From Phycisphaerales bacterium UBA5793 (GTDB lineage Bacteria > Planctomycetota > Phycisphaerae > Phycisphaerales > UBA5793), in NCBI GenBank assembly GCA_002418285.1, contig DIDT01000057.1, positions 102,835 to 166,834 on the forward strand: a stretch of DNA of 64,000 nucleotides. Direction: 5' to 3'. A model generated the notes under the pieces. It had not been told where the DNA came from. It saw nothing but the letters and a program-made list of their open reading frames with translations, and searched no databases. The position numbers and the translations under genes are program-made. Of the stretch, positions 37,581-46,278 are shown piece after piece; position 1 is the first letter of the stretch, and every line of letters starts with the position of its first letter.

Positions 37581-39065
37581 TCACGAGGATCGAATCGCCA
37601 GATCCCGCTCGATCATGTCAAGTCGGCGGTCCATCCCGGCATCGCCGGCACGCAGCCGACCGATCTTGTCGACGGCGTGCATCACGGTGGTGTGGTCACG
37701 GCCGCCAAAGAAACCGCCAATCTCCTGCAGGCTGTGGCTCGTGTGGCAACGCGCAAGGTACATCGCTACCTGCCGGGGGAGGGTTATTGACTTCTGGCGC
37801 CGCTTGGAGAAAAGATCGGTCTGCTTCACTTCGAATTGCCGGGCAACCGTCGAGATGATCGACTGGATATTGACGATCGGGGTGAGTGGTGTTGGCGCGT
37901 CACCCAACGCCTCCCGAGCCAGCTCGAGATCGATTACTCGATTCATCGCCATCGCAGTCGCCTGCAGTTGTGTCAGTGCTCCCTCGAGTTCACGGATGTT
38001 CGAGTCCGTGTGGTGGGCGACGTAGCAGAGCACATCATCTGGTAGGACCAGCCCACGCAACCTCGACTTGATGCGCAGAATGGCCAACCGGGTTTCGTAG
38101 CATGGCTTGTCCATTCGGGCCACCAGTCCCGACTTGAAGCGACTCAACAGCCGGTCTTCCAGCTTCGGAATCTCGTTGGGGGCCGCATCCGAACTGAGCA
38201 CGATCTGTTTGTGTGATTGCGACAGGCTGTTGAAGGTATGAAAGAACTCTTCCTGTGTCCGTTCGTGCGCCGCGAGGAAATGGATGTCATCAACCACCAG
38301 CACATCGATGTCGCGAAACTTGTGACGGAACTGGAGCATCTGGCCCGCCTGCACCGCCTCCATAAACTGGCTCACAAACCCTTCGCACGAGACGTAGTAG
38401 ATGCGGCAATCCGGATTGCTCGCAAGGATCGCCTGACAAATCGCTTGCAGCAGGTGCGTCTTACCCAGACCCACGCCGCTGTGAATGAAGAACGGGTTGT
38501 ACGAGTTGCCTGGTTGCTGTGACACCGCGACCGCGGCCGCGTGTGCAAGGCGGTTGTTGGGCCCGACGATATAGGTCTCGAACGAGTAATCCGGGTTGAT
38601 CACCATCTCGTCATACAGGGTGCCCCAGACGGTGCCGCCCGGCGTGCGCCCCGTGTTGCCGTTGAGTGGCGAAACGGGCTGGCGCGCGTGACCGTTGCCG
38701 TTGGTTGTGACGACTGTCGATAGTGATGCCGGCGGAGGGGGCTCCGCCGGAGTCGGCGGACGCAGGGTGAACGGTTCGATGTGAATCTGCGGCTGCGGCG
38801 GCAATTGTTCCGCCTCTTCGATCGAAACGAACACCACACTAAGTAGACGACCAGTAACGCTTTGCGCCGCTTCGCGGAAGATCTCGACGCACTCGCGCTG
38901 CAGGTAGCGCAGCTGCACCGGCTGGCCCGCGCTCAGCGTGAGCACTCCCGCCGCGAGATTGACGATTTCGATTTCTTCAAACCACTGGCGGCAGCGATCG
39001 GGATGATGCCGCCTCAAGTGCGCAAGAATCTCGTCCCAGATCATTGGATCGGGGTAAATTGGCAT
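37581..39065 (-). CDS. dnaA: Chromosomal replication initiator DnaA
   Basis: A 494-residue AAA+ protein that binds DnaA boxes and melts oriC. Domain I is at residues 1-85. Domain II is a Pro/Asn/Gly-rich linker (about 90-145). Domain III is the ATPase with Walker A GVGLGKTH (197-204), Walker B VLVVDD (255-260), and sensor and Arg-finger region LLSRFKSGL. Domain IV is the DNA-binding HTH with signature GGRDHTTVMHAV near the C-terminus. ATG 39065 starts the first helix of domain I; upstream in-frame ATGs would add a non-conserved leader. No dnaN follows: its downstream neighbour is a convergent membrane gene. Confidence 0.96.
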   Translation of the reverse strand: MPIYPDPMIWDEILAHLRRHHPDRCRQWFEEIEIVNLAAGVLTLSAGQPVQLRYLQRECVEIFREAAQSVTGRLLSVVFVSIEEAEQLPPQPQIHIEPFTLRPPTPAEPPPPASLSTVVTTNGNGHARQPVSPLNGNTGRTPGGTVWGTLYDEMVINPDYSFETYIVGPNNRLAHAAAVAVSQQPGNSYNPFFIHSGVGLGKTHLLQAICQAILASNPDCRIYYVSCEGFVSQFMEAVQAGQMLQFRHKFRDIDVLVVDDIHFLAAHERTQEEFFHTFNSLSQSHKQIVLSSDAAPNEIPKLEDRLLSRFKSGLVARMDKPCYETRLAILRIKSRLRGLVLPDDVLCYVAHHTDSNIRELEGALTQLQATAMAMNRVIDLELAREALGDAPTPLTPIVNIQSIISTVARQFEVKQTDLFSKRRQKSITLPRQVAMYLARCHTSHSLQEIGGFFGGRDHTTVMHAVDKIGRLRAGDAGMDRRLDMIERDLAIRSS

Positions 39066-39175
39066 TGGAAAACGCTTTCCTAAAACGGAAGCCCGCGGAT
39101 TTGAAAACTCCACCACCGAACAAGCCAAACCACGAGACAGAGCCATCCTCTGGCCAGCTTCGGTCCAACCGGACA

Positions 39176-39204
39176 AAGGTAATTCTTCTTCGCGTGTTTG
39201 TCAA
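39176..39204 (-). promoter_or_regulatory. Possible dnaA promoter
   Basis: On the minus strand a perfect TTGACA (39204-39199) is followed after 17 bases by TACCTT (39181-39176), a weak match to TATAAT. It lies 110 bases upstream of the dnaA start in the only non-coding stretch before it. Confidence 0.35.
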
Positions 39205-39255
39205 CCCCTAATCCACCGAATCATCATACTTCTGCGAGACACGTGAAAGTTTTTT

Positions 39256-40173
39256 TCAACGCGCCTCGCTCGCCTCAGCCTCGGCGCACTGTCGCTCGTA
39301 GCGCGCGCGATTCTCAACATGATCCATGAGCAGAAAAACGCGACGCGCGCCATCGGTCCCAAGTCGGTCGTGCAGCATCTTTTTGGCGAGACCAAGATTC
39401 GTGCGCCGCGAAATGTGTGTGAGCACTACGGCTTCAGCCTCAATGCGCTCGAGCAACTCCGCAATGTCGTCAACATGAACATGCTTGCCGATGACGGCCC
39501 GTTCTTTGTGCTCCGGTTCGAAGAAGGTGCACTCGATTACCAGGATCTTCGCTTTGCGCACAACATCCCCTAGCAGATGTGGTCCCGGGAGCGTGTCCCC
39601 AACATACGCGACAAGCGGCACGCGCAATTCGCGAGTGATCTCCGTACCCTCCATCTTCAGGTTGCGCAGTTTGTCCTGTGGCAAGCCAATGAACTCATCG
39701 CGCAACTTCGTCCGGCGCTCAACTACACCCCAACCCACACTTGGAACGGTGTGATCCACATCAAACGGACTGAGGAACAGGTTGTTCTTGATCTCCGTTG
39801 TTTCACCCGGCGCCAGGCCGATGATCTCATGCGTTGTGCGCTGCTGCTCCAGGTCGATCCAACCCTGCATCATGGCGCGTACAGCCGGCTCGATGCGTTT
39901 GTCGCACACGCAGGTTCCCATGCCCATGCCCTGAAACCAGCGCTGGCTGAAGTAGTACGGCAGGCCCGCGACATGGTCCATGTGGCCGTGCGTGAGCGCA
40001 ATGTACTTCGCTGAGAGCATTGGACGGCCACAAAGGCCAATGTCAAAGCAGACATCGAACTCTGGCACCATCACCGCGGTTGCTTCACCCGCAATTGAGT
40101 AGCCTTCGATGCGAAAGGGTGGGAAGTAGAGGTAGCCAAGTTGGCCGAGCCGCGGCGGTGGCTTGGGGAGCAT
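39256..40173 (-). CDS. Metallo-beta-lactamase-fold hydrolase, RNase Z-like
   Basis: A 305-residue MBL-fold protein. Metal ligands are visible in THGHMDH (HxHxDH), and later conserved blocks match the RNase Z/ElaC group: VAYVGDT, VIECTFFEPEH, HVHVDDIAELL and VLTHISRR. RNase Z trims tRNA 3' ends, and ElaC relatives also include phosphodiesterases of unknown substrate. The exosite arm (a Gly/Pro-rich insert in classical RNase Z) could not be defined. ATG 40173 follows GGAG and is preferred over ATGs at 40221 and 40236. It is encoded in tandem upstream of dnaA. Confidence 0.72.
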   Translation of the reverse strand: MLPKPPPRLGQLGYLYFPPFRIEGYSIAGEATAVMVPEFDVCFDIGLCGRPMLSAKYIALTHGHMDHVAGLPYYFSQRWFQGMGMGTCVCDKRIEPAVRAMMQGWIDLEQQRTTHEIIGLAPGETTEIKNNLFLSPFDVDHTVPSVGWGVVERRTKLRDEFIGLPQDKLRNLKMEGTEITRELRVPLVAYVGDTLPGPHLLGDVVRKAKILVIECTFFEPEHKERAVIGKHVHVDDIAELLERIEAEAVVLTHISRRTNLGLAKKMLHDRLGTDGARRVFLLMDHVENRARYERQCAEAEASEAR

Positions 40174-40668
40174 CGGTAAATCTCCACACCCGGGCTTTCG
40201 CTCGGGTGGAATGCGTGTCATCGGTCCACGAGTCAATGCGGCGCGATGGGACGAACAGATGGATCATAGTCCCCGCGAAATGAGGCATCGAGCTAACCGC
40301 GCACCAGGGTACAAACCTCGCAGAGCGCGGTTGGCCGGTGTGTGTTTGCGTCGACCACGCGTGACTCTTGTTGGGACGCACGCGCACCTCGCCGCAAGCT
40401 GGTGGAATGTAGGCGCCTCTGTGCGTTTGGGCAGTGTGGCGTAGGGCTGGAGTCGTCAGTCATCAAGGCATCACTGGCGCTGACTACGTGCATTCGCTGC
40501 ACGAAGTCTGGTCCGTAATGCGCCAGCTACAGAAATGATCATCGTCGAATATTTCCGTCTGCAGTTTGCAGATGAGTCTGATCGTCTCAGCCTCCGTGCG
40601 CGTTCAGAACAACACCCGGCCACACGTACGTGTGGCCGGGTGGTTGGGTCAGGTTTCACCAACTCCGA
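40174..40668. other. Intergenic region with a perfect palindrome
   Basis: A 495-base gap between two minus-strand genes. Its only clear element is the 30-base palindrome at 40613-40642 just past the stop of the large secreted protein. No convincing ORF, RNA gene or promoter was recognised; short frames on both strands lack domains and ribosome-binding sites. Confidence 0.5.
40613..40642 (-). terminator. Perfect 30-base palindrome, likely terminator hairpin
   Basis: CACCCGGCCACACGT and its exact complement form a 15-bp stem with no loop bases to spare. It sits 27 bases after the stop of the 40669-43704 gene. On the minus strand it is followed by TTGTTCT, a weak T-run. It likely stops that transcript or stabilises its 3' end. 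Confidence 0.6.
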
Positions 40669-43600
40669 TCAGTTGATCGTCGCACGAATCACATTGGACG
40701 TGTTGCGATTCTCCGCAGACTGAATCCAGACGGAGATGTTGTTGGGGGCATTGTTGGGGATGACCATGTTGAGTGTCGCCGTGCCGGCGCCGTCGGCGAT
40801 GGACGAGCCCGCGAGCTTGGGCTGGGCGAGACTCAGCGTGGCGTCAAGCGCGGGGACGTACGTCGAGCCCGGGCCGCGCGTGCTGTAGATGACATAAACG
40901 CGCCCGCCGGGCAGTGCGGCGCGAGTGGTAAATGTCTCGAGGCTGCCACGTGTGAGCACTGTTGGCGCATCGAGCACGAGCGACTGGTCGGAATCGACGC
41001 GGCCGACCCAGGTGCGCCAGTTCGTGCCGGTGCCCTCGTTGTATTCATGGTGAGACCAGAAGACACCGGGCTCGGCAGGGTCTTCATTGACACCGGCGTA
41101 GTCTCCCCAGCGGCCGCCGGTGTGCGCGCCGTTGCTTTCGACGAGGCGCGATTCGGCGCGGAACGTACCGTTTGGGTCGCCTGCCTTGCGGACAAAGCGT
41201 GAGACGAAGGGGTAGTCGTTTACTGACGAACGATTGGCGCAGATGACGAGGTCGCCATCAGCATCGACGCCGATATCGCCGAACCACGAGTGTTGGCCCG
41301 AGCCAGGATCAAGGTTACCCGACTGTGTAAGCGAAGGATTCTGACCGGACGTCGGCCAACCATTCACGGCAATCTGATACCAGCGCACGCGTGCAGTGCT
41401 GTTTTCGCCGGTGGCGTGAGCGAGGTAGAGCGAACCATCACGGTACACGCCGTGCTTAATGCGCCGGTCGACGGTGGCGAGCCGGTTCGACGAACCGCGC
41501 TGAGGAACACTCGGCGGGTTGGAGAACGGTGGCACAGGCAGATCAAACTGGCTGAGCGTGGGATTCGTCAGCGCGTTGCGCAGGGCATAGATGCGAACCG
41601 TGTTGTTCTGGCTGGTGAAGCTCGTGGCGAAGTAGTTGGCGGGCGCGTTGCTGTCAAAATCATCGGTGCCGCTGAGTGAGATTTGCCCGTTGACGGTGCG
41701 GATATGCCCCATGGTAACAGGGTTGCCCTGCAGCATGGGCGCTTTCTCAAAGATGTGAATGTTATTTCCACCGCTGCCGAAGTAGTCAGCGCTGATGAAA
41801 TAGGCATCCTTCCCAATGCTGAGATTCTCGAAGTCGACGAACGTTCCGATGGAGTTGAGGTTGAATCGGTACTTGTGCCAACCCTGTGTCGGATCGGAGG
41901 TCATGGAAACCGCAACGTCGAGACGACTCTGGCTTGAGTTCCCGCCTTCGTGTTCGGCCGCAACGACAACGTAACGGTCGGCATAGTGGTCGTATTGTGC
42001 AACCGGATCGAAGACAAAGTAGTTGGCGCCAAGATCGCCCCAGAAGTCCTCCAGATACTGCTCGGAAATCTGGTTGCCGGCCTTGTCGAGAACCATGATG
42101 CGCATGTTTACGACGGCGATCACGTGGTTGGGACCGACGGCAAGATCAGGATCCGGCGGCTGCCATTCGGTCGTCGTGAAGGCCTGGAAGCCAAAGTCCG
42201 GACCAACCAGGGCCGGGAAGAGTTCACGCTCCTGCGGCTTCCAGTTTTCCGTGCGGATCGGCGGGGCCTGCAGATCGGATGCCTGAAGTTCCCGGCCAGC
42301 GGCAAGAGCTTCAACGGCCGGTGGCGCGGGCAGGTCGAGTGACGGCGGAGCGGCGATGGTCAGACCAATGCCCGAGTTATCTGTGCCCGCTTGACCATCC
42401 CAGGCAACCGCGATTGTGCCCAGGCTCGAGAATGCGATGCGTTGGGAGTTGGATGCGGCGGAAATGGTGTGCTGACCTTCTTCCGTCTGGTTGATCCGGA
42501 AGGGCTCACTCAGGCGCTCGCCGTCGGCTGAGACGGCGCGGGCGAACATGGTCGAAGGTGTGATGGGCTCGACCTCCGGGGTCCATGTCGACTCACTGGG
42601 AAACGTGTTGTACACCACGACGTACGAACCCTCTGCCGTAGCGGCGACGGCGGCACCGGATTGCCACTGCCCTGTGAAGGTCGAGATTGTTCGCAGGTCG
42701 TCGATGGGTGTGAGGTTGGTGTTGAAGCGTTGGGCGACAATGTTGTACCCTTGAGCATCCTTAGGCAGAAGCATCCAGGCCATGATCAGGTTGTCATGGC
42801 TGTCAATCGCGATGGACGGCTCGATGCTGGTGGAGTCGGCGTAGTCGGAAGTGAGGTGATGCACGGCATTCAATGGAGTCTCGTCGGCGAGAGCGAGTGT
42901 ACGGGCAAACAGGCCGATCGGATCACCGTTCTCGTTGACGTGATCCCAGACGATGACGAACCGATCATCGGAAAGCGCTTTGGCGGTCGCGAGGCGGTCG
43001 TGGCCGCTGGTCGCATTACCGATGACGATCTCGTCGGTGATGGGTGCTCCGCTGGCGTCGAACAGCCGCGCTGTGGCAACCGCGTCAGCGCCTTGGACCC
43101 CGTTGGCCCAGACGACGCAAATCTGTCCACCACCATTGATGGCCACACTTGGATCAGACTGTGAGCCTTTCGTCGTGACGTTGACGAGAAGTTCGTCGCC
43201 AATCGGGGCGTAGGAGCCGCTGCTGGGTGCGAAGCCGCGGAGGTAGATTCCACCCTCATCGCCATCCTGGCCATCAGACTGCCAGGCGACCCAGGCGCGG
43301 CCCTGCTTGTCAAAGGCGACAGCTGCTTCATGCTGCAGACCGGGTGCGAACTGGTTGATGCGCAGCTCCGTTCCCAGCGGGCGACCGAGCGGATCGAAAA
43401 ACTGGCCAACCACGCCGTAGGATCCAAGTTCTTGCCGGCGGCTGTCCCAGACGACGAAGACATTGCCGGCTGAGTCAATATCCAGGCAGGCGCGGTCCTG
43501 AAGGCTTCGCGTAAACGTATTGGCTCGCGTTTCGCTGAAGCGCAACGAAGAGAGATCCAGTGGACGATCGCCGACGACTACAAGGTTGGCAGCCTCGACA

Positions 43601-43704
43601 CAGCATTGGGCGCTGGCGAGCGAAGCACTGAGTGCAAACGCAGAAACGGCGGCGGCATAACCGAGCGGCCGCAGGTGGTGGGGACGGGGTGGCAGGTGGT
43701 TCAT
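40669..43704 (-). CDS. Large secreted BNR/propeller protein with shared C-terminal module
   Basis: A 1011-residue exported protein. Signal peptide at about residues 1-33 (ends ASAQ), then two propeller-like regions with repeated VVWD/VAWD segments (residues about 75-430), a middle domain, and a second set of beta repeats (about 500-880). The last 95 residues (about VLTRGSLETFTTRAALPGGR to NTSNVIRATIN) match the C-terminal module of the four BNR paralogues at 26318-32830. ATG 43704 has GGAG about ten bases upstream. It is likely a single-gene unit, closed by the palindrome at 40613. Substrate unknown. Confidence 0.78.
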   Translation of the reverse strand: MNHLPPRPHHLRPLGYAAAVSAFALSASLASAQCCVEAANLVVVGDRPLDLSSLRFSETRANTFTRSLQDRACLDIDSAGNVFVVWDSRRQELGSYGVVGQFFDPLGRPLGTELRINQFAPGLQHEAAVAFDKQGRAWVAWQSDGQDGDEGGIYLRGFAPSSGSYAPIGDELLVNVTTKGSQSDPSVAINGGGQICVVWANGVQGADAVATARLFDASGAPITDEIVIGNATSGHDRLATAKALSDDRFVIVWDHVNENGDPIGLFARTLALADETPLNAVHHLTSDYADSTSIEPSIAIDSHDNLIMAWMLLPKDAQGYNIVAQRFNTNLTPIDDLRTISTFTGQWQSGAAVAATAEGSYVVVYNTFPSESTWTPEVEPITPSTMFARAVSADGERLSEPFRINQTEEGQHTISAASNSQRIAFSSLGTIAVAWDGQAGTDNSGIGLTIAAPPSLDLPAPPAVEALAAGRELQASDLQAPPIRTENWKPQERELFPALVGPDFGFQAFTTTEWQPPDPDLAVGPNHVIAVVNMRIMVLDKAGNQISEQYLEDFWGDLGANYFVFDPVAQYDHYADRYVVVAAEHEGGNSSQSRLDVAVSMTSDPTQGWHKYRFNLNSIGTFVDFENLSIGKDAYFISADYFGSGGNNIHIFEKAPMLQGNPVTMGHIRTVNGQISLSGTDDFDSNAPANYFATSFTSQNNTVRIYALRNALTNPTLSQFDLPVPPFSNPPSVPQRGSSNRLATVDRRIKHGVYRDGSLYLAHATGENSTARVRWYQIAVNGWPTSGQNPSLTQSGNLDPGSGQHSWFGDIGVDADGDLVICANRSSVNDYPFVSRFVRKAGDPNGTFRAESRLVESNGAHTGGRWGDYAGVNEDPAEPGVFWSHHEYNEGTGTNWRTWVGRVDSDQSLVLDAPTVLTRGSLETFTTRAALPGGRVYVIYSTRGPGSTYVPALDATLSLAQPKLAGSSIADGAGTATLNMVIPNNAPNNISVWIQSAENRNTSNVIRATIN

Positions 43705-43861
43705 TTTGTCTGGGCTCCGGAGTAGCGGCGTGATGGACAGAAGTGTCCAGAAGTTGTTGCCGTGACTGATGTTGTGGCAGCGGTCTGATAACCACGGCCG
43801 GGTTTGCATCTGCGTATCGTATCAGAAGGGTGCGCTCAAAAGCCCCTCATACAACGTTTTG

Positions 43862-43882
43862 CGCGGGTTTTTTGTTCCCGCG
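43862..43882. repeat. Short inverted repeat
   Basis: CGCGGG and CCCGCG pair around a nine-base T-rich loop in the gap between the divergent secreted-protein gene and the zinc-ribbon operon. Role unknown; it lies just upstream of the putative operon promoter. Confidence 0.35.
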
Positions 43883-43901
43883 GGTGGGGCCGGACTGCGT
43901 C

Positions 43902-43910
43902 TGGTACACT
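43902..43910 (+). promoter_or_regulatory. Extended -10 element before the zinc-ribbon operon
   Basis: TGGTACACT fits an extended -10 (TGnTATAAT-like) 66 bases before the first gene of the coupled membrane-protein operon. No clear -35 is seen. The same TACACT core occurs before rmuC. Confidence 0.35.
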
Positions 43911-43976
43911 AGAAAGGGCGTCTGAAGTCTGGGCACCGGCGGTTGGAGGGGCCAAGAGACAGGAGCGCGAGCCGCG

Positions 43977-44759
43977 GTGAGTCCAGCCCAATCAAAGTCG
44001 TGGCGGTACGCCGTATTGGTCGCGTTGCTGTGGACAGCCGTATTGCTGCTGTTGACAAACCTGTACTGGTCTGTGTGGCTTCGGTTTGGTGTCGATACGA
44101 CGTTCTATCGCAGGGTCATTCGCCAGCAGGGGGCAACCGTCATTGACTCAGCGCACGGTGGGCCGGCGATTGTCCGGGTTACGCAGTTTGTACCCGATCG
44201 GCTCGTGAGCACATATCTCATGGCGTATTCGCGCGGAGTACCGCTCGATGGTACTGGCCGGCAGCCGACGTATCAGATGATCGCGCCGGCATGGGTCGAG
44301 CGGGCGGTGGATGACGCCGATCGCTTTATGAGCACGGAACCCAACGCAACTTTTCGCACCTATTTCGGCCACTACGTCGCGATCGGTTGGCCCGTCCGTG
44401 TGTTGTGGGTCGGACTGGAACAGGACGGGGACGCAACGCTCCTGCGCACCGTGCCGAGGCAGGGGGTCGACCGCGAAGCGGTGGGGCCGGGCCGTTTCGC
44501 CAGCATTGCCGATGTCTGGCCACTGGGCATTATCTGGGTTGGCCAGATCTACTGGGCGGGGATCTGGTTCGGGATCGTGGGTGCGGTCACACTTGGGCCG
44601 CGCATCGCGCTTGCGATGCGATGGCACTGGCGCGCGAAGCGAGGCCGTTGCGGTGCGTGCGGGTATCAGTTGCAGGGAAGTGTCAGCGGCGTGTGTCCCG
44701 AGTGTGGGGCGAACTCTGGCGCGCAGAGTGCGAAGTGTGAAACGGAGCGCGGTGCGTGA
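43977..44759 (+). CDS. Zinc-ribbon membrane protein, operon member 1
   Basis: A 260-residue protein of unknown function. It has a hydrophobic N-terminal helix (about residues 10-33), a large extracytoplasmic-type loop, a second helix (about 175-205), and a C-terminal zinc ribbon (CGACGYQLQG...CPECG). The second helix flanks the loop, so the ribbon is predicted to be cytoplasmic. The GTG start follows a region with GGAG. It overlaps the next gene by four bases (ATGA). The loop has no recognised domain. Confidence 0.72.
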   Translation: MSPAQSKSWRYAVLVALLWTAVLLLLTNLYWSVWLRFGVDTTFYRRVIRQQGATVIDSAHGGPAIVRVTQFVPDRLVSTYLMAYSRGVPLDGTGRQPTYQMIAPAWVERAVDDADRFMSTEPNATFRTYFGHYVAIGWPVRVLWVGLEQDGDATLLRTVPRQGVDREAVGPGRFASIADVWPLGIIWVGQIYWAGIWFGIVGAVTLGPRIALAMRWHWRAKRGRCGACGYQLQGSVSGVCPECGANSGAQSAKCETERGA

Positions 44760-45514
44760 GTCAAGCGCACTCCAACTCGTGGCGATGGAGGGCCTTGAAC
44801 ATCGTGGCCTGTACGCTCGTGTTGCTGCTGCTCACGAACGTCGCGTGGTCGGGCTGGTTTGCGTGGCGACTGCGCGACGTTTATGAGATCGCGCAGGGAT
44901 CACGGGGGAACATCCCGGTGGGACTCTCGGCCAGCGCGATCGAAGGACCAAACCGTGTTGCTTTAAGCGCACTACCATCCGTTGAGCGCCAGTTCCCCTG
45001 GTTGTCATTGTCATCGGGGACCATTAGTCCCGCAGACGCGGACAATGCAGGCGCGCAGCCGGGTGGCCCCGATCTGCTCGGCCGGCAGTTTCCCGGCTGG
45101 GCGGCGGAAGGTGCAAGAAGGCACTCGCATGACATCGGGCCCAGTGGTACCGGGTGGATGGAGATCGCCGGTGTCGGCTGGCCACTGCGGTTGTTGTGGT
45201 GCGGCTGGGATCGCGAAGATGGGGTGACCCACACGTGGATCACGACCGGTCTGGTCATACGCGAAGCCCAGAGCAGCGCTGAAACCCCCGTGGTACTTCC
45301 CTTTCGCCCGATCTGGTCAGGGCAGGCCGCGTCCGCGGGCTTCTGGCTCGCTCTGGTTCTTGGTGTGCAGATGGGCCGCCGCACATGGCGCCGGAGGCGC
45401 GGCCGATGTGCCAGCTGCGGCTACGACCTGCGCGGCAGCGTGAGCCGCGTGTGCTCCGAGTGTGGAGCCAGGTTGCGGAGCGCAGCGCGGGATAATGGAG
45501 CTGATCGCAAATGA
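44756..45514 (+). CDS. Zinc-ribbon membrane protein, operon member 2
   Basis: A 252-residue protein with the same plan as the gene before it: N-terminal helix (about residues 12-35), a polar loop of about 150 residues, a second helix (about 195-210) and the ribbon CASCGYDLRG...CSECG. The GWPLRLLW segment before the second helix is shared with member 1 (GWPVRVLW) and member 3 (GWPLPLLW), evidence that the three arose by duplication. It is coupled on both sides by ATGA overlaps. Function unknown. Confidence 0.72.
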   Translation: MSQAHSNSWRWRALNIVACTLVLLLLTNVAWSGWFAWRLRDVYEIAQGSRGNIPVGLSASAIEGPNRVALSALPSVERQFPWLSLSSGTISPADADNAGAQPGGPDLLGRQFPGWAAEGARRHSHDIGPSGTGWMEIAGVGWPLRLLWCGWDREDGVTHTWITTGLVIREAQSSAETPVVLPFRPIWSGQAASAGFWLALVLGVQMGRRTWRRRRGRCASCGYDLRGSVSRVCSECGARLRSAARDNGADRK

Positions 45515-46278
45515 GCACGTCCTCAGGGAAACAGACGCGTTGGGTGGTTCTTTCCACGATTGGGTGCGCGGCGCTGCTGTTGCTGCCGATCAACATCGGT
45601 TGGTCATTCTGGTTTGCGCAGTACACCACAATGGGTCATTCCTTTTTTGGCATGATCAATGATGGGTACGCGGGAGTGTCGGTCGATTCGAGTAATGTAC
45701 GTTACGCCAACATCGTCTATCGCGGCAGTACTGCGTGCGAGGTCAGATACTGGGTGCTTCGCGCGCCTAATAAAGATGCATATGTGCCTGAAAAGCTGGA
45801 TGCCCTGAGGCCGAGTTGGGCAGGCAGTTTCGAACGAGTGGTGCCTTGGTGGATTCGCCATCGTCATGCGAAATACCAGGGAGTGCTCGGCGTAGGTGAA
45901 TACGACGGTGAGGCAGCTGTACTGGTCGGTTGGCCGTTACCGCTTCTCTGGTGCACTTGGCGACATGATCCGCGCGGCTGGGCTGTGACTCGCGATACCG
46001 GCCTCGAACTCGATCCACCAATCGCACCGCCGCCGCCAGGAGGCGGAGCGATTCAACTCCATCCGAGTTTCAGCCGGGCACTGCCGTTTCGACCGGTGTT
46101 GACAGGGCAGATCGTTTACGCTGTAGCGTGTGTTGGCCTGGTTCTGCTGGTGCGACATGGGCCGCGCGCGATGCGCCGTCGGTGGCGATGTCGAGCAGCT
46201 TTGTGTGGTGAGTGCGGCTACAACCTGCGCGAGCTTTCGAGCGACGTATGTCCGGAGTGCGGGGCAAAACGCCAATGA
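45511..46278 (+). CDS. Zinc-ribbon membrane protein, operon member 3
   Basis: A 255-residue protein with an N-terminal helix (about residues 11-33), a long loop, a second helix (about 195-215) and the ribbon CGECGYNLRE...CPECG at the extreme C-terminus. It shares the GWPLPLLW block with members 1 and 2. The loop is highly divergent between members, which fits variable ligand or partner binding. Four-base overlaps link it to both neighbours. Function unknown. Confidence 0.72.
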   Translation: MSTSSGKQTRWVVLSTIGCAALLLLPINIGWSFWFAQYTTMGHSFFGMINDGYAGVSVDSSNVRYANIVYRGSTACEVRYWVLRAPNKDAYVPEKLDALRPSWAGSFERVVPWWIRHRHAKYQGVLGVGEYDGEAAVLVGWPLPLLWCTWRHDPRGWAVTRDTGLELDPPIAPPPPGGGAIQLHPSFSRALPFRPVLTGQIVYAVACVGLVLLVRHGPRAMRRRWRCRAALCGECGYNLRELSSDVCPECGAKRQ

